A stretch of DNA of 58,273 bases from an uncultured Lachnospiraceae bacterium (lineage in GTDB: Bacteria; Bacillota; Clostridia; Lachnospirales; Lachnospiraceae), in the NCBI GenBank assembly GCA_904395885.1, contig CAJFOF010000091.1, forward strand, positions 1-58,273, read 5' to 3'. Below the pieces are notes generated by a model. That model worked only from the letters and a program-made list of their open reading frames with translations, made no database searches and was not told the origin of the DNA. The translations under genes were made by a program, and so were the position numbers. Positions 16,402 to 26,092 of this stretch are shown piece by piece (position 1 is the stretch's first letter; each line of letters opens with the position of its first letter).

Positions 16402-17877
16402 TCAAAGACTGTAATTTTGCACAAATTCGGAGAAATCCGGCCTTTCAGCCGCGACATAGTCCTGAATCTCTTCCATGTGGCCCCTCAGAAGGCCATCCAG
16501 TTCCAGAGCGATTTTCCAATATCTCTCTCTATCTGAAAGCTCTTTGGCGAACAGCAGGTTCTCTGTCTCCTGCCGGTCTGCCGCCAGGTCATACAGTTCA
16601 TAATAGCGCTCATCTTTAAAGATGTCGATGATATATTTATACCCCTTCCACACCACACACCTCTGGACATTCCCTCGAGAGGCATTTCCGTCGTACTGAA
16701 TATAGATGGGGCGCTCCTGCCAGCTTCCATCACCTGCAATCAGAGGCATTAACGATCTCCCGTTTACCTTTTCCGGGACCGGCATGCCGTAGAGCTCACA
16801 GAGGGTCGGGAACACATCGATATGGCTGACCAGCTCTTCTCTCACCGTTCCCCTTCCCTGTCCTCCTGGCAGATGGATGCTGAGGGGAGTCTTTGCGGAT
16901 TCTTCGTACATACACATCTTCTGGAACAGGCGGTGGGAGCCCAGCATTTCCCCGTGATCAGAGAGGAAGAGAATGACCGAGTCATCGTACAGCCCCTTTT
17001 CCTTCAGCTTCCCTATAATCTTCCCGACGCAGTCGTCCAGCAGGGATACCAGGCCCAGGTAGGTTCGCCACGCCTCTTCCCACTCCTCCATGCTGTACGG
17101 GTTTCCGATATAACCGGTCAGGTTGTACTTCTGGAGAGGCGACTGATGGGGGTACCATCTCCCCACGTTCTCCGGCAGCCTTACCTCCTCCGGGCTGACC
17201 TTAGAATACCAGGGCTCCGGCACATCGAAAGGCGGGTGAGGCGCCAGGTACATCATGCTGAGAAACAGCGGCCTATCCCCCTGATACTCATCCAGGGCTT
17301 TCAGGGCCTCGTTGGTAAAATACCCGTCAAAATAATAGTCATAGCCTTCCTCGTAGCAGCCGGTGTGAGGATTGGAAAAGCTGCTGATCATGGTATGGGT
17401 TCCGTCTGCCATCTGAGGGATCCAGGTCCGGAACTCAGACCCTCCGGGCATCCGCTTTCCCTGCTGTTTCAGAAAAACCCGGTAAGTCTGCTCGGTGGTC
17501 AGCCACTTTGTCCTGGTCTGGGGCCGCTCCTCCAGCAGTGTCCCCTCTACAAACAGGTGCTGCTTGCCGCTGTGAATGCATTCCATATCCAGGCGCTCCA
17601 TGGCGTCATAGAGATTATCGATTTCGCTTTTCACCTTCGAGTAGGGTCTTTCCGAAGCTACCCAGCCATTGATCAGGCTTCCATTGACCCCCGGCCAGGT
17701 CCCCGTAAACAGCGCCCCTCTGGCCGGAACGCAGAGGGGGCTGGCGCAGTAGGCGTTGGAAAAGCATACGCTGTCTCTCATCAGTTCGTCTATATTGGGC
17801 GTGTAGCCCAGCCCCAGCACGTCGTACCGGAGCTGGTCTGCCGCCAGAAAAATGCAGTTTGGTCTCTTCTGATGCAT
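16402..17877 (-). CDS. Type I sulfatase (formylglycine, Cys-type)
   Basis: This enzyme removes sulfate esters, here probably from glycosaminoglycan oligosaccharides. The 491-residue protein carries the CxPxR motif as C49-V-P-A-R, whose cysteine must be converted to formylglycine by an anaerobic sulfatase-maturating enzyme not encoded in this window. Metal-binding residues appear in FLAADQLRYD near the start and LSDHGEMLG near 320. There is no signal peptide. The ATG at 17877 has AGGAGG at proper distance, whereas the longer frame to 18003 runs into the regulator gene. It lies between the AraC-type regulator and GH88. Confidence 0.9.
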   Translation of the reverse strand: MHQKRPNCIFLAADQLRYDVLGLGYTPNIDELMRDSVCFSNAYCASPLCVPARGALFTGTWPGVNGSLINGWVASERPYSKVKSEIDNLYDAMERLDMECIHSGKQHLFVEGTLLEERPQTRTKWLTTEQTYRVFLKQQGKRMPGGSEFRTWIPQMADGTHTMISSFSNPHTGCYEEGYDYYFDGYFTNEALKALDEYQGDRPLFLSMMYLAPHPPFDVPEPWYSKVSPEEVRLPENVGRWYPHQSPLQKYNLTGYIGNPYSMEEWEEAWRTYLGLVSLLDDCVGKIIGKLKEKGLYDDSVILFLSDHGEMLGSHRLFQKMCMYEESAKTPLSIHLPGGQGRGTVREELVSHIDVFPTLCELYGMPVPEKVNGRSLMPLIAGDGSWQERPIYIQYDGNASRGNVQRCVVWKGYKYIIDIFKDERYYELYDLAADRQETENLLFAKELSDRERYWKIALELDGLLRGHMEEIQDYVAAERPDFSEFVQNYSL

Positions 17878-17890
17878 AGTTCCTCCTACA

Positions 17891-20065
17891 TTAGTTTTTA
17901 TCTGAAAAATTATTCTTTTTATACTGGTAAGGCGTAATTCCGTAAACCTCTTTAAAAATTTTGATAAAGTACTGAGAAGAACTGTAGCCCAGCTTCTCCG
18001 CAATTTCCTTTATGCTGTAATCGTCCTTCATCAAAGCAATCGCCCGGTTCAGCTTTTGTTTCTTTACATATTCTGTATAGCCCTCACCCATCACCTGCTT
18101 AAAGATCCGGCTCAGAGCATCCGGCCGCATAGACAATTGATCGCATAGAAAATCCAGGGAGATATTATTCTCCAGATTATCCTCAATCAGTGTCGTCAGC
18201 CGGTTTTTAAATTCACCGTCCGTATCGACCATAGTACGTTTCTGCCGAATATTTTTCAACAGAATTTCACAGACCCCATTCATCCATTCCTGAAAGCTCT
18301 CAATATCTCTGATCTGCTTGTAATATTCCCGGATATCATAGCCGTACATGACCCACATGTCCAGGCCTCTATGCTGGACGATCTGACAGATCATAGTTAC
18401 CAGATCCCGCAGAGTCGAATAGCAGTAATTCATCGTATATGAGCCACTCTGGAAAGACACGACCAGCATCTCCAGATGGAGTTTAAATTCCAAAAGGTTT
18501 TCCGTATTAATATCCTTTTCTATCGCTTCAAACAATTTCAAGTGGCTTCCCTTGTCCCGCAGCTTGTCCGGCCGGATATCATCGCCATATAGCACGGATT
18601 TATTGGGATAAATAAACCAATATCTTGCGGTCTCACAGGCAGAGCGGTAAGCCTTCTTTATTTCTTCCTTTTCTGCAGCACAACGTGTCCCAACTGCTAC
18701 GCGGCACTCACCAAAATAAGTCGGAAGAATTTCTATCAGATGTGGCAGCACTGTATTTTCCTGATCTTTCGGAAAGTTTGCCACACCTACGACTTCCCCT
18801 TTTTCCATTGTTGTCAAAAGAATGTGGCAGCCTTTTTCTTCTCCCCATAAGTCCAGTTGATCCTGAATCTGCTCCAGAGAACTTTTTTCCGCCTCCAGCC
18901 ACTGGATCATCAGCACTCTGCAGCACTCATAATTCAAATATTCTTCCAACACTGTGTATGTCTCGTCTGATCTTCGATTTAAGATCAGGGCCCGCACTGC
19001 GCTCTGAAAGCGAAGTGCTTTCGAGGAGTTGGCAGTATCGGAAAGGCTTTGAATCTCTTTTCGGAGGTGTTGCAGAGAGCTGTCAAAACTTTTGTGTTCT
19101 GCCCCTATCGCCACCCCGGCTTCTTCTGACAGGCTGACCAGCCTCTCGCGGTAAATGCGGCCGCTGTAACGCGATATTGCCAAAAGCAGCACAATATTAA
19201 ACAGAATCGACAGAATAAAATTGAACAGGAAGACTCTGTTGGTGGTATTCACATCTGCGTATAAAACCGAATCCGTAATTGCGTACTCATAAGATAGACT
19301 GGTTGTGGAAGATTCGTAAGTAAGCGCCGTCTTGTTTTCACCTGCTTCGTCCTCATGGCCTGGAGACTGATAGAGAATCCGACCGTCCGGCGCGTAGACC
19401 CTCAGACAGCCCACGTTCTCATCCATGTAATCAGAAAATGCAGATGTAGAAATATGGAGAGCCACAACAATCCCTTCCCCCTGCCATCTGGGGAGAGCAA
19501 TCCTTCTAACATACGTTAAAACCGGCTCATATACCGGGTATACATCTGTGGACTCCTCCATGAAATATAAATCATTATCCTGCTGGTCAAATGCCTGATA
19601 CCAAGGAAGAAACTTCTCCAGTTCCTCTCTGTTTTCCGGGAAATGTACATTGGAAAATCCTGTCACCACTGTGTCCGTATTTTCATAATACACATCCATA
19701 CTCTCTATAATTGGATAAGAGACCTGGATCAACCTCAGACCGCTGATCAGATCGGTGATCTCGGCCGCCTGACCTTCCAGATTTTCTTCCTGCGGCTTCA
19801 GAAAAGCATCATTTTGTTTTGTTTCGGAAAAATATAACTGAGGAATATTGTAGATGACCTGCATGATCTGCTGATCCATGTTGCGGAATGCCAGATCTGT
19901 CACCTTCTGGTTGTAATTCAGAAAGCTCTTCCGATATGTCCTCTGGCTGCTGTTGAGAAATACGAAATAATTGAACATAGAGAGAGCAAGAATGCTAAAA
20001 AGATTTACCAGCAAAACCAGATAAAAAACGGAATAATCGGATAATTTCTTAATCTTCTTTCGCAT
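17891..20065 (-). CDS. Membrane-bound AraC-family sensor-regulator
   Basis: This 724-residue one-component regulator has one transmembrane segment at about 13-37, an extracytoplasmic sensor domain (about 40-265, Cache-like in pattern), and a second membrane segment near 275-300. A cytoplasmic linker follows, and the protein ends in a double helix-turn-helix of AraC type (about 620-720, with IKEIAEKLGYSSSQYFIKIFK). It lies 28 nt downstream of the permease genes and 13 nt before the sulfatase start. It probably senses an extracellular sugar or the loaded binding protein and activates the two divergent promoters at 23695-23915. Confidence 0.88.
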   Translation of the reverse strand: MRKKIKKLSDYSVFYLVLLVNLFSILALSMFNYFVFLNSSQRTYRKSFLNYNQKVTDLAFRNMDQQIMQVIYNIPQLYFSETKQNDAFLKPQEENLEGQAAEITDLISGLRLIQVSYPIIESMDVYYENTDTVVTGFSNVHFPENREELEKFLPWYQAFDQQDNDLYFMEESTDVYPVYEPVLTYVRRIALPRWQGEGIVVALHISTSAFSDYMDENVGCLRVYAPDGRILYQSPGHEDEAGENKTALTYESSTTSLSYEYAITDSVLYADVNTTNRVFLFNFILSILFNIVLLLAISRYSGRIYRERLVSLSEEAGVAIGAEHKSFDSSLQHLRKEIQSLSDTANSSKALRFQSAVRALILNRRSDETYTVLEEYLNYECCRVLMIQWLEAEKSSLEQIQDQLDLWGEEKGCHILLTTMEKGEVVGVANFPKDQENTVLPHLIEILPTYFGECRVAVGTRCAAEKEEIKKAYRSACETARYWFIYPNKSVLYGDDIRPDKLRDKGSHLKLFEAIEKDINTENLLEFKLHLEMLVVSFQSGSYTMNYCYSTLRDLVTMICQIVQHRGLDMWVMYGYDIREYYKQIRDIESFQEWMNGVCEILLKNIRQKRTMVDTDGEFKNRLTTLIEDNLENNISLDFLCDQLSMRPDALSRIFKQVMGEGYTEYVKKQKLNRAIALMKDDYSIKEIAEKLGYSSSQYFIKIFKEVYGITPYQYKKNNFSDKN

Positions 20066-20093
20066 CTTGCTCTCCCCTAATAAAAATACTCTT

Positions 20094-20984
20094 TTACCCC
20101 TTTACGGAGCCTACGATCATGCCTTTTACAAAGTACTTCTGCAGGAACGGATACGTGCAGACAATCGGCAGCAGGGCCAAAATCAATGCCGCCATTTTCA
20201 TCGTCTCTGTATGCACAATAACCTCGCTGACAGCCTCCATATCAGCAGTCTGTCCATTGTTCAGTATGGTTTGAAGAACATACTGGAGAACATAAAGGCT
20301 GTTTTTTGTAACATAAAGCATATTGTCCATCCAAGAGTTCCAATGCTGCACACAGTACCACAGGGCGATGGTTGCCACCACCGGCGTAGACAGCGGCAGA
20401 TAGATTTTAAACAGCACCGTCAGATTGGAAGCGCCGTCAATTTTTGCAGATTCTTCCAGCGCCGGTGGAAGACCCATAAAAAAGTTTCTGGTAATAATCA
20501 GCGCAAACCCTGTAATCAGGCACGGCAGTATATATACCAGGAAATTGTTCGTCAGCCCCAGCTCCTTGATTAAAAGATATTTGGGGATCATTCCGCCTGA
20601 AAAATACATGGTAAAGACTACAAACATCATTAAGCCTTTTCTGTAAGGCAGATTTGTTCTGGCCAGCGGATAGGCTGTCAGCATCGTTACAATAACGCCT
20701 GCGGCGGTTCCGGCAATCGTTCTGGCTATTGTGACCAGATAACTGTGCCAGAAATTTTCATCGCTGGCTATCTCTGCGTATCCGGAAAAATCGAATTCCG
20801 TTGGAATCAGGTGGAATCCATTGGCGTTTACCACAGACGCCGGACTCATGGAAATCGTAATAACCTGCATGAATGGCAGGCAAATGGAAACCATCAATAT
20901 CAATACAAGACCATACGACAGACCGTCTACCAGCCAGTCTTCTGCCGATCTCTTTTTATGTCTTTTTACTTTCATGTCTTTCAT
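20094..20984 (-). CDS. ABC transporter permease, YtcP/LplC type
   Basis: This 296-residue inner-membrane protein has six predicted transmembrane segments and the EAA loop (EESAKIDGASNLTVLFKIYLP at about 185) that contacts the ATPase. It is one half of the channel of a carbohydrate importer, CUT1 family. It follows the partner permease by 15 nt and ends TFPFLQKYFVKGMIVGSVKG-like, a common end for this subfamily. No ATP-binding subunit is encoded in the operon; such systems usually share a genome-encoded MsmX-type ATPase. Confidence 0.9.
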   Translation of the reverse strand: MKDMKVKRHKKRSAEDWLVDGLSYGLVLILMVSICLPFMQVITISMSPASVVNANGFHLIPTEFDFSGYAEIASDENFWHSYLVTIARTIAGTAAGVIVTMLTAYPLARTNLPYRKGLMMFVVFTMYFSGGMIPKYLLIKELGLTNNFLVYILPCLITGFALIITRNFFMGLPPALEESAKIDGASNLTVLFKIYLPLSTPVVATIALWYCVQHWNSWMDNMLYVTKNSLYVLQYVLQTILNNGQTADMEAVSEVIVHTETMKMAALILALLPIVCTYPFLQKYFVKGMIVGSVKG

Positions 20985-20999
20985 ACGAAGGATTCTCCT

Positions 21000-21959
21000 T
21001 TACCACAAAGCGTAATCATTGGTTTTTCTGGCCACATAATTGGTCAGCATAACCAGTGCAAATGAGATAATGTTTTTAAAGAGATCCACGGCCGTTGTGA
21101 AGCTGTACTGCATTTTCTGAATACCCATGCGGTATACGAATGTTGAAATAACGTCTCCGACCGAATAGGTAGTGGGCGTCAGGAAGTTGTACACCTGCTC
21201 AAAGCTGTCATTAAGGATTTTTCCGGACTGCATGATCAGCATAACTGTAATAATTGGCAGCAGCGCCGGCAAAGTAACATGGATAATCTTCTGGATTCTT
21301 CCTGCTCCATCCATCTCCGCAGCTTCGTAAAGAGCCGGATCTACTGCCGTCACAGCCGCCAGATATACGATAGAACCCCATCCGATCGTTTTCCACAGAT
21401 CGGATAACACCAGAACGCCCCGGAAATATCGGCTGTCTGCCACGAAAAAAATGGGTTCCAGTCCCAGATTTTGCAAAAGGATATTAATTGGTCCTCTGGA
21501 CGGAGACAAAAACTCAATGATAGTGCCCGATACAACGACCCAGGAAACGAAATGGGGCAAATAGGAAATCGACTGCGCCACTTTTTTGAATTTCATGCTC
21601 TTGATCTCATTCAGAGCCAGACACAATAAAATCGGGGCCGGAAAGCAAATCAATAGTTTATACAAACTGATAATAATGGTATTCTTTAAAACAGATAAAA
21701 AGAATGGGTTTGAAAATAAATCAATAAAATGCTGAAAACCTACCCATTTGCTGCCGCTGATTCCTTTTAAAGGATAATACTCCTGGAATGCAATTACCAA
21801 TCCGTACATGGGACCATAGCAAAATATAAGAAAAAATAAGAGTCCCGGAATCAGCATAATATAATATTCTTTGTAAAGCTTCATGTTCTGGACAAATCCT
21901 CTCTTTTTAGGATTGTCCAGTGTCTGAGACATTGCTTTTTTCGTTCGGATACGCGCCAC
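21000..21959 (-). CDS. ABC transporter permease, LplB type
   Basis: This is the first permease of the carbohydrate importer, 319 residues with six membrane segments. Its EAA-loop signature (EAAEMDGAGRIQKIIHVTLPAL) lies at about 215-240. It opens with a basic cytoplasmic tail, as LplB proteins do. The GTG at 21959 is preferred because GGAGG lies 8 nt upstream; an ATG five codons earlier overlaps that site. It sits between the binding lipoprotein and the second permease. Confidence 0.88.
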   Translation of the reverse strand: MARIRTKKAMSQTLDNPKKRGFVQNMKLYKEYYIMLIPGLLFFLIFCYGPMYGLVIAFQEYYPLKGISGSKWVGFQHFIDLFSNPFFLSVLKNTIIISLYKLLICFPAPILLCLALNEIKSMKFKKVAQSISYLPHFVSWVVVSGTIIEFLSPSRGPINILLQNLGLEPIFFVADSRYFRGVLVLSDLWKTIGWGSIVYLAAVTAVDPALYEAAEMDGAGRIQKIIHVTLPALLPIITVMLIMQSGKILNDSFEQVYNFLTPTTYSVGDVISTFVYRMGIQKMQYSFTTAVDLFKNIISFALVMLTNYVARKTNDYALW

Positions 21960-21994
21960 TTGTACTTCCTCCATTTTTACTTCTGACGGGATTC

Positions 21995-22029
21995 AAGAAG
22001 CGCTGTCCGGTATCCCGTAAGCGCTTCTT
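21995..22029 (-). terminator. Hairpin after the glycosaminoglycan binding-protein gene
   Basis: AAGAAGCGCT (21995-22004) pairs perfectly with AGCGCTTCTT (22020-22029). There is no strong T-run, so it looks like a processing or partial-attenuation stem that lets the binding protein be made in excess over the permeases. Confidence 0.55.
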
Positions 22030-22052
22030 TGTTGTCCTGCTATCTGAGCTTC

Positions 22053-23648
22053 TTACTGCTCGTTTGCCTGCTTTGCAGCCCAGGCCTCCTGTACTGCCTT
22101 TTCTGCTACATCGCCTCCGGCTGCTTTAAATTCTTCTACATAAGTATCGAAGTAGTCCAAGGGTTTCGCCCCACTGATTATATCGAAATAAGCCTGTTCT
22201 GTCAAAGTATCCAGCGTTGCAATGACATCAGAAAATTCTTTTACCGGCGGAGCCAGGAAACGGTAATAGCCATTTCCGGTGACTTCTTCACAGAACTTAT
22301 CTTTCTCGGGGGTTACCTGTTCTGCATACATAAGAGTGGAACCCATGTCACACTGGAGAACGCCCTCTTTCCGTACATCTGTACCATCCATCAGACGAAC
22401 CGGTCCATTTTCGGTTTCTTCATAGTGAACGCCTTCAATACCCAGGTTGGACAGCTTCATATAGTCCACATCCGAATAATACGCATCCAGCATTTCCAGG
22501 AATTTTTCGACTTTTCTGGGATCTTCTGCTGCCTTTGTCGTAATACAGGTCAGATGTCCCCATTTACTCCATGCCTCAGTTCCGGATTTTCCATCAGGAC
22601 CCACCGGAGCCGGGCCAAAGACGATATCTGCGTCCGGATTCAGGCCCTTCAGTTCTTTCATACAGGTCGCCCAGTTCTTCTCATTGCTGGTATCTGTGCT
22701 TGCAAACAGATAGTGAGTAGGCTGAGCGCTGGTCAGACCGATCCGGTCATTCATAAATGAGTGGGACAGCCATGCATAGCCACCGTGATTCTCGCCTGTG
22801 ATAAATTCCTTATCAATGATTCCTTTTTCATACCAGTCGCGAAGAACAGCCAACGCTTCTTTGGCCTCGGGGCGGATATAGGGGAAGAACGGTACGTTGT
22901 TCTCATCGAGCTGCATTTCTTCTACTGTGAATCCGGGGAAACCTCCTGTGACGCAGCGCAGGCCAAAGGCTCCGAATACAGCTCCAAAAGCTCTCTCTGC
23001 CATTCCTGCTGTATCTTTCTTTCCATTTCCATCCGGATCCTGTTCTACAAATGCGGTCAGCACCTCTTCATACTCTTCCAGAGTCTCCGGCACTTCCAGC
23101 CCCAGCTTATCCAGCCAGTCTTTCCTCCAGATCATTGCCATGGGATAAACTTTTGCAGTATTTACAACACCATAGTTTTTTCCATTATACATCATGGTTC
23201 CCCATGCCGTTCCGTCATCAGCCTCATCAATCGCCTTTGCATAGTTGGGCGCCTTTTCACGGATCAATTCAATAGGAAGTTCTGCTACGATTCCACCTTC
23301 TACATAGGTAGGTAAAAGGGCCAGATTATCGATTACCATAACATCCGGCATCTCTCCGCCTGCAAACCGTACATTCAGATTCTCCTGGAAATTAGCTGAA
23401 TCGACATACCATCCCTTCAGATCGATTCCAAATCTCTCTTCAATCTGTTTTACCACCTCAGCATCGTCATCCACCTCAGCGTTGGTCTGCCCCGGCAGAA
23501 AACTTAATTGTACTACATCTTCTCCAGCTTCCCCTGACGGATCAGCTCCTGATGTGCCATCTGCGGCTCCGCCCCCGCATGCTGTCAATGCGGATACTGT
23601 CATAATAGATGCCAGCATTCCTGCTGCTAAACGTTTTGCCTTTTTCAT
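22053..23648 (-). CDS. Extracellular sugar-binding lipoprotein (glycosaminoglycan locus)
   Basis: This 531-residue lipoprotein captures an oligosaccharide for the ABC permeases. The signal peptide ends in the lipobox LTAC, giving a lipid-modified Cys at residue 23, followed by a Gly/Asp-rich spacer. The rest is a large solute-binding domain of the type paired with LplB/YtcP permeases (about 500 residues, family 1-like). It is first in a six-gene operon of roughly 8.4 kb. A heparinase-family gene is transcribed divergently from a shared 329-nt control region. Confidence 0.9.
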   Translation of the reverse strand: MKKAKRLAAGMLASIMTVSALTACGGGAADGTSGADPSGEAGEDVVQLSFLPGQTNAEVDDDAEVVKQIEERFGIDLKGWYVDSANFQENLNVRFAGGEMPDVMVIDNLALLPTYVEGGIVAELPIELIREKAPNYAKAIDEADDGTAWGTMMYNGKNYGVVNTAKVYPMAMIWRKDWLDKLGLEVPETLEEYEEVLTAFVEQDPDGNGKKDTAGMAERAFGAVFGAFGLRCVTGGFPGFTVEEMQLDENNVPFFPYIRPEAKEALAVLRDWYEKGIIDKEFITGENHGGYAWLSHSFMNDRIGLTSAQPTHYLFASTDTSNEKNWATCMKELKGLNPDADIVFGPAPVGPDGKSGTEAWSKWGHLTCITTKAAEDPRKVEKFLEMLDAYYSDVDYMKLSNLGIEGVHYEETENGPVRLMDGTDVRKEGVLQCDMGSTLMYAEQVTPEKDKFCEEVTGNGYYRFLAPPVKEFSDVIATLDTLTEQAYFDIISGAKPLDYFDTYVEEFKAAGGDVAEKAVQEAWAAKQANEQ

Positions 23649-23694
23649 AAAATCCCTCCTGTTTTTTCTTCATTCGGCTGTTCGCTTTACCGGC

Positions 23695-23742
23695 AGTGTA
23701 TCACAGCACCGTTTTTTCCACAATTTACACTTTTTTGTAAAA
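23695..23742 (-). promoter_or_regulatory. Promoter and operator of the glycosaminoglycan transport operon
   Basis: On the minus strand TTTTACAAAAAAGT (23742-23729) lies 5 nt before TTGTGG (23723-23718), then a 17-nt spacer and TACACT (23700-23695). A second, looser copy with TGCAAAAAAA lies about 19 bp further upstream (23758-23749). The weak -35 beside an operator suggests class II activation. Confidence 0.6.
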
Positions 23743-23868
23743 ATACCATTTTTTTGCAGCTCATTTTTCCCTTATATTCTGTGGCATTTTGCCGTTTTTT
23801 CCTGTAAAATCCCTGATTTTTCCCGGTTTTTCCGTCATAGCAGATTCCCTTTCTCCAAAATAATAACA

Positions 23869-23915
23869 TTTTGCAAAAAAGTATCGTTGAGCCGTTTTCT
23901 CTTCCATTTTATAAT
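23869..23915 (+). promoter_or_regulatory. Promoter and operator of the heparinase-family operon
   Basis: TTTTGCAAAAAAGT (23869-23882) lies 4 nt before TTGAGC (23887-23892), then a 17-nt spacer and TATAAT (23910-23915). A looser half-site, CCAAAATAAT, lies about 18 bp upstream. The layout mirrors that of the divergent promoter. Confidence 0.65.
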
Positions 23916-23977
23916 CAGTTCCATATAGGAAAGCAATGTCTTCTATGACATTTCTGCCAAAAAGGAGGAGCTTAATT

Positions 23978-26080
23978 ATGCAGATACCCATTGATGAACG
24001 CGTCATAACAGACAGTCAGGTCTTCCAGGCCCTGGATCTGGATTATCCGGGGCTGGAGCAAGTGAAAGTACATTTTGAAAAAGGTGATCTCGCCCAGGCC
24101 AAGCGATGTCTGCTGCAATATTTCGAGACCAGAAATCAAACTCATTACTTTTTTGACTACCGCAGTCTGCCCCTGATCCCCATTGAGACCGATGAGGATC
24201 CTTACATTTTTCAGGCCTCCCTGGGACTCTCCGGGAGCCTGAAGGAGTTTTGCCTTTACGCCGGCAAAAAAATGGCCGAGGAGCACGTTTACGTGATCCC
24301 CGGAAAGGGGCGGGGTGAAATCCCTCTGGGAAAAGATTTTGAAACTCCTCTCCATTTCAGTTTTCTGAAAGATAAAGGGAAGAGATTCAACGATCTCAAT
24401 CTGTTTGTCCGGGGGACGGTTTTTGAGTATCTCTATGTTCTTTACCACGAGACGGGAAACCGCGATGTTCTCTCCGCTTTCGAGGACTTTCTCCGCTTTT
24501 TCCTGGACACCTATCCCCTTGTAATCTGCAATACCGAGCCGGATGCCGCCAGATTTCAGTTTGAAGATGACCGGGATGTCATGAGCGCAGGTTTCCTGAC
24601 CCTCTCATACACCGGAATGCTCTACACCCGCATTCCCTATGAATTGGATCCCGATCTGGCTTTCGAAGTCATCAAGCGGATCTGGTTCATCGGCATCCAG
24701 TACCGGCGGTTTGATAAGGATTCCTACCGCCCCTATAATCACCACATGTGGGAAAGGGGACTGGTTCCTTTTATTCTCGGAACCATGTTCCCTGAATTTC
24801 CTGATTTTGCTCCCATGAAAGAGATTGGGGCAAACGTGATCTGCCAGCACGTAAAAGATGATTTCAATGAGGCCGGCGGGTACAATGAACATTCCATTGC
24901 CTACTGGTCTGGCGCCGCTCTGGGGGAAATGCTTTACAGAGGAATCTATCTGGCCAGAGTCAACCACGAGACTCTGCTGGACGAAGAATCCGAAAAGCGG
25001 CTGACCGCCTCTTTCCAGATTTTAGCCCAGATTGCTCCCCCGCAGGAACGCTACCCTTCCCTTGGGGATAATCAGGGACCCGAAGTTTCCCCGATCCTGA
25101 CAGTAGGTGTCAATGCTTTTGGCCACCCCGCCTGCCGGGAAGTCCTGGAGATCCGTAAAAACAGGTCTGAAACTGTTCAGGACGCACCCCTGGACTACTG
25201 TAATGATCAGTCAGGTTTCGTATGCGGAAAAAGCGGCTACGACAAAGATGCCAACTATTTCCTGATGTCTGCCAAGAACAACTGTGGTTACACCGGGCAC
25301 AATCACATGGATATGCTCTCTCTGTTTATCACTCTCCACGGGGCTTCCATCGTGGAGGAGCCAGATTCCGGTCTTCTTTACCACAAGGTGCGTCTGGGGA
25401 GCCCTCACCGGGGATATATGTACAATATGACTTCCCATAACACGATCCTGGCCTTCGGAAATCCCATTGCGCCGGATCCTATGTATGCCGACAGTTGGGG
25501 CGTTTACCGGCCTGACAGTCCTGTATCTGCTTTCATCAGCAGACCGGAAGGCATGTTTGTGGAAGCCTTCCACCAGGCCTACACCTTCTGCCGCCACAAC
25601 CGCAGCGTTCTGTTCAGCCGGAAAAACGGGCTGATCGTCCGGGACAGCATCGACAGAGGGAACCGCTTCCCGGCAGACCATATCCAGCGGTGGCATCTGG
25701 CAAAAAATGTAACCGTAAAAGAGCTGGGAGGACAGGCTTTGCTTCTGTCTGCCGGCGAGGTGCAGGTGCTCTGTATCTGGAACCGCCCGGCCGCCCTGCA
25801 TATATATCAAAATCCCCTTCTCTATCCGGAAATGATTTCTGATCCCAAAAATCTGTCCACAGTCATCGACCTTTCTTTCCGCGGAGAGAAGGATGAGACC
25901 CTTGACTATGAGACCACCGCTCTGTCTACTGCCTTTTTAGACATCACCGGCTGCGGGGCAGAATCCTTAGATTTGGAGGAGCTGAAGTGCCGGTTATTCC
26001 CGTTGGTGGAATCTTCGGACATGGAAAAAGCAATCCGGGATTTTGACCGGATTGCTCTTGGAAACGCCAATCAGCATTAA
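23978..26080 (+). CDS. Heparinase II/III family polysaccharide lyase
   Basis: This 700-residue enzyme has the layout of heparinase II/III-type lyases. An N-terminal alpha/alpha toroid (about 30-390, including NHHMWERG and GGYNEHS) is followed by a beta-sandwich domain beginning near 410 with GYTGHNHMDMLSL, typical of the Heparinase_II_III C-terminal family. Such lyases break uronic acid-containing chains by beta-elimination, giving ends that GH88 removes. There is no signal peptide, so it probably acts on imported oligosaccharides. The ATG at 23978 was chosen for its AAGGAGG site. The substrate (heparan sulfate, hyaluronan, chondroitin or another uronan) cannot be read from the sequence. Confidence 0.85.
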   Translation: MQIPIDERVITDSQVFQALDLDYPGLEQVKVHFEKGDLAQAKRCLLQYFETRNQTHYFFDYRSLPLIPIETDEDPYIFQASLGLSGSLKEFCLYAGKKMAEEHVYVIPGKGRGEIPLGKDFETPLHFSFLKDKGKRFNDLNLFVRGTVFEYLYVLYHETGNRDVLSAFEDFLRFFLDTYPLVICNTEPDAARFQFEDDRDVMSAGFLTLSYTGMLYTRIPYELDPDLAFEVIKRIWFIGIQYRRFDKDSYRPYNHHMWERGLVPFILGTMFPEFPDFAPMKEIGANVICQHVKDDFNEAGGYNEHSIAYWSGAALGEMLYRGIYLARVNHETLLDEESEKRLTASFQILAQIAPPQERYPSLGDNQGPEVSPILTVGVNAFGHPACREVLEIRKNRSETVQDAPLDYCNDQSGFVCGKSGYDKDANYFLMSAKNNCGYTGHNHMDMLSLFITLHGASIVEEPDSGLLYHKVRLGSPHRGYMYNMTSHNTILAFGNPIAPDPMYADSWGVYRPDSPVSAFISRPEGMFVEAFHQAYTFCRHNRSVLFSRKNGLIVRDSIDRGNRFPADHIQRWHLAKNVTVKELGGQALLLSAGEVQVLCIWNRPAALHIYQNPLLYPEMISDPKNLSTVIDLSFRGEKDETLDYETTALSTAFLDITGCGAESLDLEELKCRLFPLVESSDMEKAIRDFDRIALGNANQH

Positions 26081-26092
26081 GGAGGAATTTTT

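Noticed and set aside
15249..16457. Longer start for GH88 overlapping the sulfatase gene
   Set aside because: The extension has no ribosome binding site, while the GTG at 16382 follows AAGGAGG.
16822..17937. 371-codon open frame on the plus strand
   Set aside because: It lies entirely antisense to the sulfatase and regulator ends, has no ribosome binding site, and its translation shows no domain; the sulfatase frame has clear catalytic motifs.
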